Virus record (IMG/VR): IMGVR_UViG_3300010970_000156
Location: 1 to 44,315 of that record
Reading direction: 5' to 3' (one strand)
From: a virus
Length of the DNA stretch: 44,315 bases
The notes below the pieces were generated by a model. That model saw only the letters and a list, made by a program, of their open reading frames with translations, searched no databases and was not told the DNA's origin. The position numbers and the translations under genes are program-made. Positions 18,754 to 26,441 of this stretch are shown in pieces. Each line of letters begins with the position of its first letter. The stretch's first letter is position 1.

Positions 18754-20955
18754 TTATTGAGGTTGCTGACCCATGCCAACAGGATTAATGGCCTGTTGCA
18801 TCTCTGTCGGTTCTATAAGTTCTTGCTGCTCACCGGCTTGCGCCTGTTGAGCGAACTTGTTGCCAACCGGAGAAACTCCAGTTCTGCCAATCTGAGCATT
18901 CTGTTGCTGGCTAATTGACATCTGGAGGTTCTTGGAATAGTTCTGGAGCAGGGCTTGGAACACAGGGTCTCCCTGCGAAGCCTGTTGAGCCTTCGGGTTC
19001 TTAGACATGATATCCTGCATCGCTTGCATCTTCTGATTCGCTTGCGGGTCGTTCTCGGTGTATTGAGCCTCAAGTCCAAGCATCATCAGAGCAAGGTCAT
19101 TCTGAACTTCCTTGTATTGCTTCTGGGTTGCGGTTCTCTGGTCAACAAGAATGTCCTTGGCGGTTTCCGGAGCGATGGCCTCGGCCATAGCCTTAATCAA
19201 CTTTGCTCTGTCGATAGCACCAACGGAATCCATCGGAAGAACGAACTGGTTGAGGGTCTTCATCTTCTCGAGAACGTAATCCGTATCATGCTCTCTGATG
19301 TCGAACTTAACCATGAAGTCAAACTGACCATGATTGTCCGTGAAGTTGGTATCAATCGGCATACCTGCGATTCTTTCAATCTCTTCTGGCAGAAGATACT
19401 GCATCGAAAGCGAGAACAGTTGCTTATAGACAACGCTCCAGCAAAGGAAGAAGTTGTTGACCATGAACTGTTGTGTCATCTGGGTCTGTGTCGGAACAAC
19501 CTCCGGGTGGTAAAGTCCAAACTCTTGAGCAACCTTAAGTTCAATCTTTTCCATCAATGCAAACGCAGTAGCGGGGGTTCCGCTTGGGCCTGCAAGATAC
19601 TGATACTCGTCGGGCTGTCTGACAGGAAGTAGTTGGCCAGGACCGATGCGTGTTTGATTAGCAAGACGATTCTTGACCATCAGCGGAGGGCTGACTTCGA
19701 TTGCGGTTCTGTCTCTGATGGCATCCTTTTGAGCCTTCAATTCTTCTTGTTCCGTATAGAGCAGTTCCGGAACGCCTCTGGACTCAACGATAGAACGTCG
19801 AAGTCTTTCTCTTCTGAACTCGACAAACGGATACTCTCCGTGGGCATAGTCGAGAATCTCGTGCTTGCCGTAAAGGTGTTCTTCGACTGTCGGGCAGAAA
19901 ACTGTGTAGTAGATAGCGGAGTTGTTATTCTTGTCCAATTGCTTGGCGTAAGAATACACGACTTCTATGAGGTTATTGGCCTTTTCAATGGCATTGGGGA
20001 CCGTATTGATAAGAGGGATAATCTGCGAGTCTTGTAGGTATCCTGTCTTTCCAGCGGTGTTAACCGCAGCGTCCATAAAGTCTTCGTCCCAGTTCTCGGA
20101 CTTGCCGATGCTTCTGAACTGAACTTCGGACATGAACACTCTTCGGAAGATGACTCTGGCATCTTGGATGTCCACAGTCTCGGGAGGGAAAGAGATTTCG
20201 TCAAACGGCTTTAGGGCAGCGACTACAGGAAGGTTTCTAGAAATGTAAGGTTGCTGATACTCCGACCAACCCTGCGTGGCGAGGTTGCGACAAATAATCT
20301 TGGCTTCGGACGCATCACACATCAGAGCCTGTTGGATAATCATTTTGCCAAGGTCAGAGTCCGGGTCGGACTGGATTGACTGGATGGCTTGAAGCATCAT
20401 ACCGTCGCCCTGTTGGGCGGTCTGAAGCAGTTCATCAATCTTGATGATTTCGTTTCGCTTGGAAATCTTTCTATCCCAGCCGATATGGACGGCAGACCAA
20501 CCAAATTGCATTGTGTATTGAACCCAGAGTTCGGCTTCTCTTGTCAGTTCTGCTCTAATCTTGTTTTCGACAATCCATTGCATCAGCGTCTGGGCTGCTC
20601 CTGCAATCTGGGCATCACGCATCTCAACACCAGACACTCTGATATTGGCACGACTCCAACTTGTCATTAGAAGAATAACCAGTTGATTTATAGTGTCGTC
20701 AATAAGTCGGACTCTGACATCGGATGCACCTTCAAACGGAAACGGCTCAAATCCAAGAGCATCTTCATGCTTTCTGCCGTCGTCGGACTGACCTTCCCAG
20801 CGACACATTCTCTGGTCGTCAGAGGTTGTCAGTCTGGACATATTGCCACCATAGAAAAGGGAACGGTGCAACTCGTCATTGAGATATTGCACATCCGGCT
20901 CGTCGCTGGCTCTTGTAATCTTGTCCATCCCGTTCTTCCAAAATTGTTCAGACAT
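18754..20955 (-). CDS. Portal protein (head-tail connector)
   Basis: The 733-aa product has the length and character of portals of short-tailed phages. The N-terminal half has many aromatic and acidic helices, including WVQYTMQFGWSAVHIGWDRK, a recurrent pattern in podovirus portals. The C-terminal ~110 residues are very Gln/Met-rich and would form the barrel or crown. It lies directly after the large terminase gene and before scaffold and capsid genes. It would form the dodecameric ring at one capsid vertex through which DNA passes. Confidence 0.85.
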   Translation of the reverse strand: MSEQFWKNGMDKITRASDEPDVQYLNDELHRSLFYGGNMSRLTTSDDQRMCRWEGQSDDGRKHEDALGFEPFPFEGASDVRVRLIDDTINQLVILLMTSWSRANIRVSGVEMRDAQIAGAAQTLMQWIVENKIRAELTREAELWVQYTMQFGWSAVHIGWDRKISKRNEIIKIDELLQTAQQGDGMMLQAIQSIQSDPDSDLGKMIIQQALMCDASEAKIICRNLATQGWSEYQQPYISRNLPVVAALKPFDEISFPPETVDIQDARVIFRRVFMSEVQFRSIGKSENWDEDFMDAAVNTAGKTGYLQDSQIIPLINTVPNAIEKANNLIEVVYSYAKQLDKNNNSAIYYTVFCPTVEEHLYGKHEILDYAHGEYPFVEFRRERLRRSIVESRGVPELLYTEQEELKAQKDAIRDRTAIEVSPPLMVKNRLANQTRIGPGQLLPVRQPDEYQYLAGPSGTPATAFALMEKIELKVAQEFGLYHPEVVPTQTQMTQQFMVNNFFLCWSVVYKQLFSLSMQYLLPEEIERIAGMPIDTNFTDNHGQFDFMVKFDIREHDTDYVLEKMKTLNQFVLPMDSVGAIDRAKLIKAMAEAIAPETAKDILVDQRTATQKQYKEVQNDLALMMLGLEAQYTENDPQANQKMQAMQDIMSKNPKAQQASQGDPVFQALLQNYSKNLQMSISQQQNAQIGRTGVSPVGNKFAQQAQAGEQQELIEPTEMQQAINPVGMGQQPQ

Positions 20956-20985
20956 AGTAATTGTTTATCAATAGTTGTGAAAAAA

Positions 20986-22605
20986 TCAATAAGAACCTCC
21001 ACCGTAAGGTTTATAGGCATCTTCTGATTCAAATACTGGATTCATCACTACGATATAGCGAAGAGCATCAATTGGGTCTTTCGCAGCACCCTTGTCTCCG
21101 TCACCACCAGTCCACTCTCTCATCGAGTAGATTAGGTTTTGACACTTCTCGGAGATGAACAACTTCGGCTTGTTGATATAGGTGATGGGTTCAGACTGGT
21201 CAAAGTATAGCCAGTCATTAATGATTGACACACCTTGGTCAATCTTGACACCGGCAGCAGGCTTGAAGAACATCGGGTCGTCTCCGTCATTGAGAAGGTC
21301 AATGAGCGTAAACCCGCCTTCCTTGCCTATTGCCTGTGTAGCACCTGCTCTTGGGTCAATGTAACGCTCGGCTATTTCTTCTCCTTCCCCTTCAAAATCT
21401 CGAATAAGTCCTTTATACTCGTCAATACCGCGACCAGCACTCGAACGCTGTGCTGGACCTTCTCTGCCATCTGCTTTAGAGTCGGGAAGTGCCCACTCGC
21501 CATACGTCTCGTCCGGGAACTCACGGTAGATGTAGAAGTCCCCTTCTTTCGTCGCCCTGCACCAGAGCATGAACCAGTTTCTCGCCCCCGCTGGGTCGCA
21601 CGACATATAGTTTGTCCCTTCTTGCGGGATTTTGTCTTCTTTAATGATGTGGGCTTCCGAGAACATCGGGAATTGCGAGCCGACAAGGGCTTGTGCCCAT
21701 CCATACGCTCTGATTTTCTTTTCATAGTCGGTTTTGTTGTCCAACTGCTTCACCATCTGGTCAAATGGAGAATATACGTTGAATTTGGAGTGAAACCAGA
21801 TGATTCCAGAGGTTTTAGAACGACCTTCAGCCAAGTAAGGCATATGACCCTTGGGACAACCAGCGACGTGTATCAAGTTTTGCGGAAGAATGTCCGCTTT
21901 CATTGTTTTCGTGAACTTGCAGCCGTTCACATACTCTTTAACAACCTGCGAGAATCCACCGATAGGAGTAAATGTGATTAGCAGTCTGCCACGGCGGGTA
22001 AGAATACGATATCGGAGCGTTTGAACCCAGTCGAGAGGCACAAGTTCGTCGCACCAGATGAAGTCCGGCTCGCCACCTTCGATAACAACCTTGTCCTGTG
22101 CATAATTCATGAAAATGCACTGGCTTCCGTTAGGAAATACGAACGAGTTGTGCGAAAAGCCGTTCTTAAGGCTGTATTGGATGTTGGTAATGCGTCCCTT
22201 CTTCATCGTTTTGTATTCCGAAGGGATATATTTCCAGATTACGTTCTGTTGCATCTGCACAGACGACATGGAAGTAGTGTGAATACACCACACGATGGAG
22301 TTTGGCTTGTTGCATAGCGTAAATATTGCTCTTTTGGCTGCATATTCAGTCTTTCCGGCTCGATTTCCGCCTAGAATGAGCAGTTCTTCCTTGTTTTTAA
22401 GCATCTCATCGGCATCTTTCCAATGGAAAGGCTCATAGCCATGACGATAAGGGTCTTCTTTTTCAGCAGTAATCTTGTCTTCTCTGAGTTGAATCAGTTC
22501 AGCAACCTTCTCGGCTCCATCTCTTTCAATAATCAGACGCAACGCTTCCTCTGTCGGTTTGACGAGCAACGGATGGTCGCTCATCTTGTCGAGAATAGAA
22601 CTCAT
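20986..22605 (-). CDS. terL: Terminase large subunit
   Basis: The 539-aa packaging motor has Walker A GGNRAGKT at residues 79-86, Walker B FIWCDE at 182-187 with the catalytic Glu, and coupling motif LLITFTP at 208-214. The C-terminal nuclease half has conserved acidic positions at CDP (near 335), RYIDPRAG (near 412) and DALRY near the end. It would pump and cut concatemeric DNA at the portal. The start ATG overlaps the TGA of the gene before it. No clear small subunit is adjacent, which is unusual. Confidence 0.93.
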   Translation of the reverse strand: MSSILDKMSDHPLLVKPTEEALRLIIERDGAEKVAELIQLREDKITAEKEDPYRHGYEPFHWKDADEMLKNKEELLILGGNRAGKTEYAAKRAIFTLCNKPNSIVWCIHTTSMSSVQMQQNVIWKYIPSEYKTMKKGRITNIQYSLKNGFSHNSFVFPNGSQCIFMNYAQDKVVIEGGEPDFIWCDELVPLDWVQTLRYRILTRRGRLLITFTPIGGFSQVVKEYVNGCKFTKTMKADILPQNLIHVAGCPKGHMPYLAEGRSKTSGIIWFHSKFNVYSPFDQMVKQLDNKTDYEKKIRAYGWAQALVGSQFPMFSEAHIIKEDKIPQEGTNYMSCDPAGARNWFMLWCRATKEGDFYIYREFPDETYGEWALPDSKADGREGPAQRSSAGRGIDEYKGLIRDFEGEGEEIAERYIDPRAGATQAIGKEGGFTLIDLLNDGDDPMFFKPAAGVKIDQGVSIINDWLYFDQSEPITYINKPKLFISEKCQNLIYSMREWTGGDGDKGAAKDPIDALRYIVVMNPVFESEDAYKPYGGGSY

Positions 22606-24005
22606 TTAGACTTGTTCCAGAAGGGTGAATTAAGAATATTCGTTTCAACTTCAGTAGTTTTCTCTCTTCTCTCACGAAGAATCTTGGCTACCCTTGCTTC
22701 TTCCTTCTTGATTCCCGGAAAGTCAGCCTCAAGGTCGTCCATTTGAACTTTGTCTATCGTATCAGCAAGTCTGATGTTGGACACTCGTTCAACTTCCCTT
22801 TGGTTAGCAAGCCTTTGCTGTCTTTCAATCGGACTCATTCCAAACATCGGGTCTTCTCGTCTTTGTTTAGCGTAGGGGTCAACTTCCGGAGCCCCAAGAG
22901 TTCCTATTTGTCCGACAAATCTTTCATAAAGTGCGAATTTGGCTGCATTTAATACGATTTCTCCTGCGGTCTGTCCAACTGCCGCAGGTAGCGACTCGCC
23001 TTCGTCCATCTTTTGTTTGACCATGTATCCACCAAGACCTGCCGCAAGCACTCCTGGGACTTTGGCCTTCAATCCTTGATTAACACTTGCTCTGAAAGCA
23101 GCGTCATTTGCGTATTTGCTTTGGAACATCTGAACTTTTTCAGAGTTAATTTGAGCACTACGCTTAAGGTTGAACGCAGCCTTATCAGACATATCATCAA
23201 GAAACTGCAAAGGAACGCCGGAAAGCAGATAGGGCCCTTTTGGACCTTGAAACACGGCTTTCTTTTGAAGCAAATCATCCCAGTTTCCTAGGCTTTTGTT
23301 TACAGCACCTTGGGCTAATTCTATTTTGAAATCAAGACCTTTAGATATTGGAATACCTGCATTAAATTTATTAGTTCTTTCTCTTACAAGACGGCCTAGG
23401 TCACGCTGATTTTGCTCTGCAAGTCCTGCAAGTTCATTTGCCTCCGGGTCCCAACCTCTAAACGTTTCAATGCCAATCTGTCTATTGTAGGCCGTATCAA
23501 GAAACATTGCTTCCTGTTTTGCACTTTCTGCTTGCTTGGACAAAGAAAGATATTTTTCAGAAAGGTCAGAAAGTGCCACATCTCTTCGTCCCTGTCCTCC
23601 GGGTGCGTCAAGATCTTCACTTCCCATGTTGGCAATAGACTTCCAAGTATTGTCTATGTTGTAAGCACGATTTGAAAGATTTGCGTATCGTCCGTATGCG
23701 GCATTCGGGTCTATGTCTGTATTAAGCGGAAGGATGCCAGACCTATCAGCAGTTCTGGGAAGTGCGTTTTCTCCTCCATAAAAGTTGGGAGGTATTGAAG
23801 GAACATATGTAAACCTGTCCTCTATAAGCATTGAGTCATCTCCAGCAGGAGGCCATGCCCTAAGTCTTTGGCTTTGAGAATTTACAAAATCATACTTTGC
23901 CTGTTCGTATGCGTTCTCTCCGTATTGATAGGCATCCTGTGCCTGCAATACTCTATCATAGTCAGGCGACCTAGGGTCCGTTCTGTCGAATTCAATGTTT
24001 GCCAT
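22602..24005 (-). CDS. Hypothetical 467-aa protein upstream of terL
   Basis: The ATG at 24005 shares one base with the preceding stop (TAATG) and gives a 467-aa product; a TTG six bases earlier was not preferred. The protein is Asp/Asn/Arg/Gln-rich and helical. It has one Gly/Ala/Val-rich weakly hydrophobic stretch around 335-350, a possible membrane-contact helix, and a highly charged C-terminal ~100 residues. It overlaps terL by 4 nt. The function is unknown; a minor virion or packaging-associated protein fits the position. Confidence 0.6.
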   Translation of the reverse strand: MANIEFDRTDPRSPDYDRVLQAQDAYQYGENAYEQAKYDFVNSQSQRLRAWPPAGDDSMLIEDRFTYVPSIPPNFYGGENALPRTADRSGILPLNTDIDPNAAYGRYANLSNRAYNIDNTWKSIANMGSEDLDAPGGQGRRDVALSDLSEKYLSLSKQAESAKQEAMFLDTAYNRQIGIETFRGWDPEANELAGLAEQNQRDLGRLVRERTNKFNAGIPISKGLDFKIELAQGAVNKSLGNWDDLLQKKAVFQGPKGPYLLSGVPLQFLDDMSDKAAFNLKRSAQINSEKVQMFQSKYANDAAFRASVNQGLKAKVPGVLAAGLGGYMVKQKMDEGESLPAAVGQTAGEIVLNAAKFALYERFVGQIGTLGAPEVDPYAKQRREDPMFGMSPIERQQRLANQREVERVSNIRLADTIDKVQMDDLEADFPGIKKEEARVAKILRERREKTTEVETNILNSPFWNKSK

Positions 24006-24148
24006 TAGCAAGCCCTGCCCTTGTAGTTCTTGCTACGAGAGCCACGAGCCTTGCCGTGCATCTTTCCTTCAAGCATTTCCATCTTGGCGTTGCCGGCCTT
24101 CTTCTCGGCTGCTTCGTGCTTCTTGCTTTCTTTCTTCTCGTTCTTCAT
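24005..24148 (-). CDS. 47-aa Lys-rich small protein
   Basis: This short gene runs from ATG 24148 to TAA 24005-24007, coupled by TAATG to the next gene. The product is very basic (Lys/Arg/Glu-rich) with a helical first half and a Gly/Arg/Ser/Lys tail ending in Cys. Such a peptide could bind nucleic acid. No homologous family was recognised, and coding status rests on tight packing and the absence of other content in the gap. Confidence 0.6.
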   Translation of the reverse strand: MKNEKKESKKHEAAEKKAGNAKMEMLEGKMHGKARGSRSKNYKGRAC

Positions 24149-24168
24149 TTGTTAAGTAATGTAAATGC

Positions 24169-24429
24169 TTACTTCTTTTTGTCAAGTATTGCCTTTGCTC
24201 CTGCGACAGAACACAAAGAACAAGAATTTAGCAACTTGATATACTCGCTATCCTTCTGGTTGCCAGTAAAGACCATGATGTTGTCTTCATTGTCAGGCAT
24301 CTTCAGGTATAACACTCCGCTTATCCCATAGTGTTCCAAATTCAGTAGAAACGCTTTGGCATGACCCTCCATCTGTTCTGCTGCGTGAGCAGCGAGAACC
24401 GCATTATTTTTTTTGGGCTTCTTAGGCAT
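24169..24429 (-). CDS. Hypothetical 86-aa protein
   Basis: The ATG at 24429 is preferred because AGAGGA lies eight bases before it, one of the few convincing ribosome sites in the genome; a start at 24447 would add six residues. The product begins with a Lys/Pro/Asn-rich tail, then an Ala/His/Glu helix and a hydrophobic core with two nearby Cys (CSLC) near residues 70-73. It overlaps the previous gene by 8 nt. The function is unknown. Confidence 0.65.
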   Translation of the reverse strand: MPKKPKKNNAVLAAHAAEQMEGHAKAFLLNLEHYGISGVLYLKMPDNEDNIMVFTGNQKDSEYIKLLNSCSLCSVAGAKAILDKKK

Positions 24430-24883
24430 GAATTCGTCCTCTTTCATCGACTCGATTGCGGGAAATGAATCCCTCGGCGGTTTCTTCTACGTCGAGGATA
24501 AGATTTAGACGCATATAGGTATTGTCACGGACCTTGACTTTGACCTTCTGGCCACGGACCTCACAGTCAACGAGACGCTTGTTGGGATACTTACGTTTGA
24601 CAATGCCTAGGCACTTGACGATTTCCTTCTTGGCTACCACAGCAGGGGGCGGAGTCGCTACGGCAGAACCCTCAGATACGAACGTAGGAGCCGGTTGTAG
24701 GCCTTTTGACGACAGCAAGGCTATCACCCCCTTCATCGTCCAAAAAACGGTCGCAGGACGGCTCGACGACTCAGCCACAGTCATCCAGTCAACACCAACT
24801 TGATACTTGTCCGACTTCCGAGCAACTATCAAGTCAGCCTTCGTGAACGGATACTCGGCAATAATCTGTTTCTCTTTGAACAT
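24422..24883 (-). CDS. Hypothetical 153-aa first gene of the late operon
   Basis: The start ATG at 24883 is preceded at eight bases by GGGGA, and a TTG 27 bases upstream lacks this support. The 153-aa product has an N-terminal ~60-residue region with mixed helix and strand, an Ala/Pro linker (about 70-85), and a basic beta-rich C-terminal domain with RGQKVKVKVRDN. It is the first gene after the control region, so a late regulator, DNA-binding protein or small terminase subunit are all possible, but no motif decides between them. Confidence 0.6.
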   Translation of the reverse strand: MFKEKQIIAEYPFTKADLIVARKSDKYQVGVDWMTVAESSSRPATVFWTMKGVIALLSSKGLQPAPTFVSEGSAVATPPPAVVAKKEIVKCLGIVKRKYPNKRLVDCEVRGQKVKVKVRDNTYMRLNLILDVEETAEGFISRNRVDERGRIHA

Positions 24884-24969
24884 AGTCGTTCCCCACAACC
24901 TACACAACAACCAATCCCTGTCGAATTAAAAATCCATACCCCCACCTATTTTTAATCACCGCCCTGTAT

Positions 24970-25069
24970 CTTTATCTACTATTACTATCTCTATTACTAT
25001 ATGGTGCCGGAAAACTGGCGGGGGTCCGCCGGAAAACTGGCGGGGGGGTGCTAGAAAACTGGCGGGGGG
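24970..25069 (-). repeat. Second origin-like iteron array with AT-rich block (inverted copy)
   Basis: Three iterons on a 22-bp period share the core GCCGGAAAACTGGC: 25006-25019, 25028-25041, and a variant starting GCTAG at 25050-25063. Each is followed by a run of five to seven G. Read on the minus strand, the array is followed by GGCACCATATAGTAATA and an AT-rich tract, matching the block inside the initiator gene at 35386-35520 but in opposite orientation on the genome. The iterons would bind the phage initiator, and the AT-rich tract could melt as a second origin or act as a regulatory site for the late operon. Confidence 0.75.
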
Positions 25070-25177
25070 TAGGGGTGTTGATACACGATAGTCAAGTCTT
25101 TTTACCAAAAATTATGCAAGTGAAGATGATTCGCCGCCTGGCCCTCGTCCGGTAGGATTCGACCCCCTCCACCCCAG

Positions 25178-25217
25178 TTAGAATTATTCTAAACTGATTT
25201 TCCGACCTGTTCTAGAA
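25178..25217. promoter_or_regulatory. TTAGAA/TTCTAA palindromic operator candidate
   Basis: TTAGAATTATTCTAA at 25178-25192 is a perfect 7-1-7 palindrome. TTCTAGAA follows at 25210-25217 and a further TTCTAA half-site near 25222. Spacing of the two palindrome centres is about 28 bp. This looks like a binding cluster for a dimeric regulator; the regulator is not identified. Confidence 0.5.
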
Positions 25218-25233
25218 TCGGTTCTAAGGCCTT

Positions 25234-25350
25234 TTGACTGTCAACCCTACCTAGACCATTGACTGTCAATCCGGGCGATTCCTGGGGCAACTGGGATGCC
25301 TTTAAGACCCCATTCCAATTGACAGTCTAAACTGGGGTTTGACTGCCCGA
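25234..25350. promoter_or_regulatory. TTGACTGTCAA operator-like repeats
   Basis: TTGACTGTCAA, a perfect 5-1-5 palindrome, occurs at 25234-25244 and 25259-25269 with a 25-bp period. A degenerate copy TTGACAGTCTAA lies at 25319 and a half-site TTGACTG near 25340. Further half-sites occur beyond the isolated gene at 26019 (TTGACTG) and 26238 (CTGTCAA). The sites also resemble -35 boxes but no matching -10 was found, so an operator for a repressor or activator is the better reading. Confidence 0.5.
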
Positions 25351-25449
25351 AAGAAAGTTGAAAAAAGGTGAAATTAGGCATTGAAAGGGGCGGGGGATTC
25401 GGATTGTCTATCGGAGTTGTTCTTTGAGTGGTCTTAATCAAACCTTCCT

Positions 25450-25527
25450 CCCCGATTCGGGGCGGGAATCCCCAGTAGCAAGCCCCGCTTGCGAACAGGT
25501 TCCAGTAGGTTCCCCCGATTGGGGGAA
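25450..25527 (+). promoter_or_regulatory. GC-rich leader hairpins before the isolated gene
   Basis: CCCCGATTCGGGG (25450-25462) is a perfect palindrome, and TTCCCCC-GATT-GGGGGAA (25510-25527) is a 7-bp hairpin with a tetraloop. Both precede the ATG at 25573 and neither is followed by a T run. They may structure the mRNA leader or serve as protein sites. Confidence 0.45.
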
Positions 25528-25572
25528 ACTGGGGAAGGGTTGAAACGACCGAACAGAGGCAACCCTATCAAC

Positions 25573-25920
25573 ATGGCTGAAGCAAAAAAGAAGGTTCTCT
25601 CCCTCGAACAGTATCGAGCAAACAGGGCAAAGGAAGCGAACCCCGAACAGGTTCGACTGGTCGAAGCAATCGACACCTATCAAGATGCAGGTGCGGGCAA
25701 GATGGCAATCCGTGCCCGACTGGTAATCGGTGGTAAGGTGCTCGGAATCGTTCTCGTCCGATTCGAGGACTTGGACGATTGCAAAGGTCAATGGACTCCC
25801 GCTGTTATCCGCTGGAAAGCGGACAGCGATTCGGTGAAGTCCCTCATTGAAGCAATCGAGGAAAAGGGTTGCGAACTCCCGCCCGAACAGCGGACGGAAA
25901 AGGAGGAATCCGCGGAATAA
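25573..25920 (+). CDS. Isolated 115-aa hypothetical protein
   Basis: The ATG at 25573 gives a 115-aa protein with a Lys/Ala-rich N-terminal helix, a compact alpha/beta middle (around 40-85, including GGKVLGIVLVRFEDLDDC) and a Glu-rich tail. It is the only plus-strand gene in the control region, has its own long structured leader, and is followed 14 bases later by a strong terminator, so it forms a single-gene transcript. It has no visible helix-turn-helix. Its position between two regulatory stretches suggests an early regulator or host-takeover protein, but no family was recognised. Confidence 0.65.
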   Translation: MAEAKKKVLSLEQYRANRAKEANPEQVRLVEAIDTYQDAGAGKMAIRARLVIGGKVLGIVLVRFEDLDDCKGQWTPAVIRWKADSDSVKSLIEAIEEKGCELPPEQRTEKEESAE

Positions 25921-25933
25921 GCGGACTCAAGTT

Positions 25934-25960
25934 AGACCCCCAGAAATGGGGGTCTTTTTT
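25934..25960 (+). terminator. Rho-independent terminator of the isolated gene
   Basis: AGACCCCC and GGGGGTCT form an 8-bp stem around the loop AGAAAT, immediately followed by a run of T. This is a textbook intrinsic terminator 14 bases after the stop codon of the 115-aa gene. Confidence 0.9.
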
Positions 25961-26111
25961 GTGCCTATTTCCTGGGCGTCCGGCGCCGAGGGGATTGCTC
26001 AATTTCGATCAACCCGGCTTGACTGGAATCCCAGTAGCCCCGGAATCCTGGATTTGCCCCAGTCCAACTGTCATTCATCTTCCTCCGCCAGTTGTAATAC
26101 TGTAAAAGCAT

Positions 26112-26212
26112 TACGTCTATTAATTCATTAAATGCATTAAATCATTAATTACATTAATTCATTAAATACGTTAATTCATTAAATGCATTAGTTCAGTAAA
26201 TGCATTAAATGG
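26112..26212. repeat. AT-rich tandem repeat array
   Basis: About 100 bases consist of variants of TTAATTCATTAAATGCATTA. Clear copies start at 26120, 26154 and 26171 and a degenerate one at 26191, with intervals of 34, 17 and 20 bp. ATGCAT recurs within them. The array lies in the ~500-bp gene-free stretch (25921-26427) between the isolated gene and the accessory operon end. It could be an easily melted DNA segment, a partition or packaging site, or an array for a DNA-bending protein. Confidence 0.6.
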
Positions 26213-26375
26213 TAGCGTTCATTGGGTTATTTGATCACTGTCAATGCTTGTAAATGGTTCACTTCATCAGTCTTATCCTTTAAAACCAATAGTGTAATGA
26301 TGCCGGCTCTACCGGATTGTGGAACCGCGTATTTTGACAGATACTACCTATCAAGCATAGCAAGCAGGCACAAAA

Positions 26376-26400
26376 AAGGAGCATTCCTAGTGCTCCTTGT
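26376..26400. terminator. Bidirectional terminator ending the accessory operon
   Basis: AAGGAGCA (26376-26383) pairs with TGCTCCTT (26391-26398) around a 7-base loop. On the minus strand the stem is followed directly by a T run (CAAAAAA on the plus strand), so it ends the leftward accessory operon. On the plus strand T-rich sequence follows after two bases, so it may also stop rightward transcripts. Confidence 0.8.
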
Positions 26401-26414
26401 ATTTTTATTTTTTT

Positions 26415-26441
26415 ATTATTGGTATCGTTAATACCAATAAT
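26415..26441. promoter_or_regulatory. Perfect 11-bp inverted repeat
   Basis: ATTATTGGTAT (26415-26425) and ATACCAATAAT (26431-26441) flank CGTTA. The repeat overlaps the last codons and stop of the 41-aa gene and lies about 15 bases before the terminator. It may be a second transcript-end hairpin or a protein-binding site. Confidence 0.5.

Larger units (their letters stand above)
24884..25572. promoter_or_regulatory. Late-operon control region
   Basis: This 689-bp non-coding stretch separates the leftward late operon from the rightward 115-aa gene. From left to right it holds an AT-rich block, three 22-bp iterons, a cluster of TTCTAA/TTAGAA half-sites, two perfect TTGACTGTCAA palindromes with degenerate copies, and GC-rich hairpins near 25450-25527 with two CCAGTAG repeats (25472 and 25502; a third is at 26031). 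I could not pick a sigma-70 promoter with confidence on either strand. The density of repeats marks it as the main regulatory and probably replicative locus outside the replication genes. Confidence 0.7.
25921..26427. other. Gene-free stretch between the isolated gene and the accessory operon
   Basis: This ~500-bp region holds the isolated gene's terminator, a GC-rich patch with a third CCAGTAG and a TTGACTG half-site (26019), the AT-rich tandem array, a CTGTCAA half-site and the bidirectional terminator. A 69-aa plus-strand frame here (26222-26431) runs through the terminator and is not supported as a gene. Confidence 0.7.

Noticed and set aside
24970-25069. G-rich iterons as transcription terminators
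   Set aside because: The GCCGG..CTGGC cores could form short stems but lack T runs in the right place. Exact 22-bp spacing and the match to the block in the initiator gene fit protein-binding iterons better.
25247-25791. Minus-strand frames of 64-117 aa in the control region
   Set aside because: They overlap operator repeats, hairpins and the supported plus-strand gene, and their translations look like GC-run by-products.
26101-26215. Possible CRISPR array
   Set aside because: The repeats are AT-rich, contiguous and irregular in spacing, with no unique spacers of constant length and no cas genes.
26222-26431. 69-aa plus-strand open frame
   Set aside because: It runs through the bidirectional terminator and T-rich tract, ends in Phe/Tyr from AT-rich sequence, and has no operon partner.
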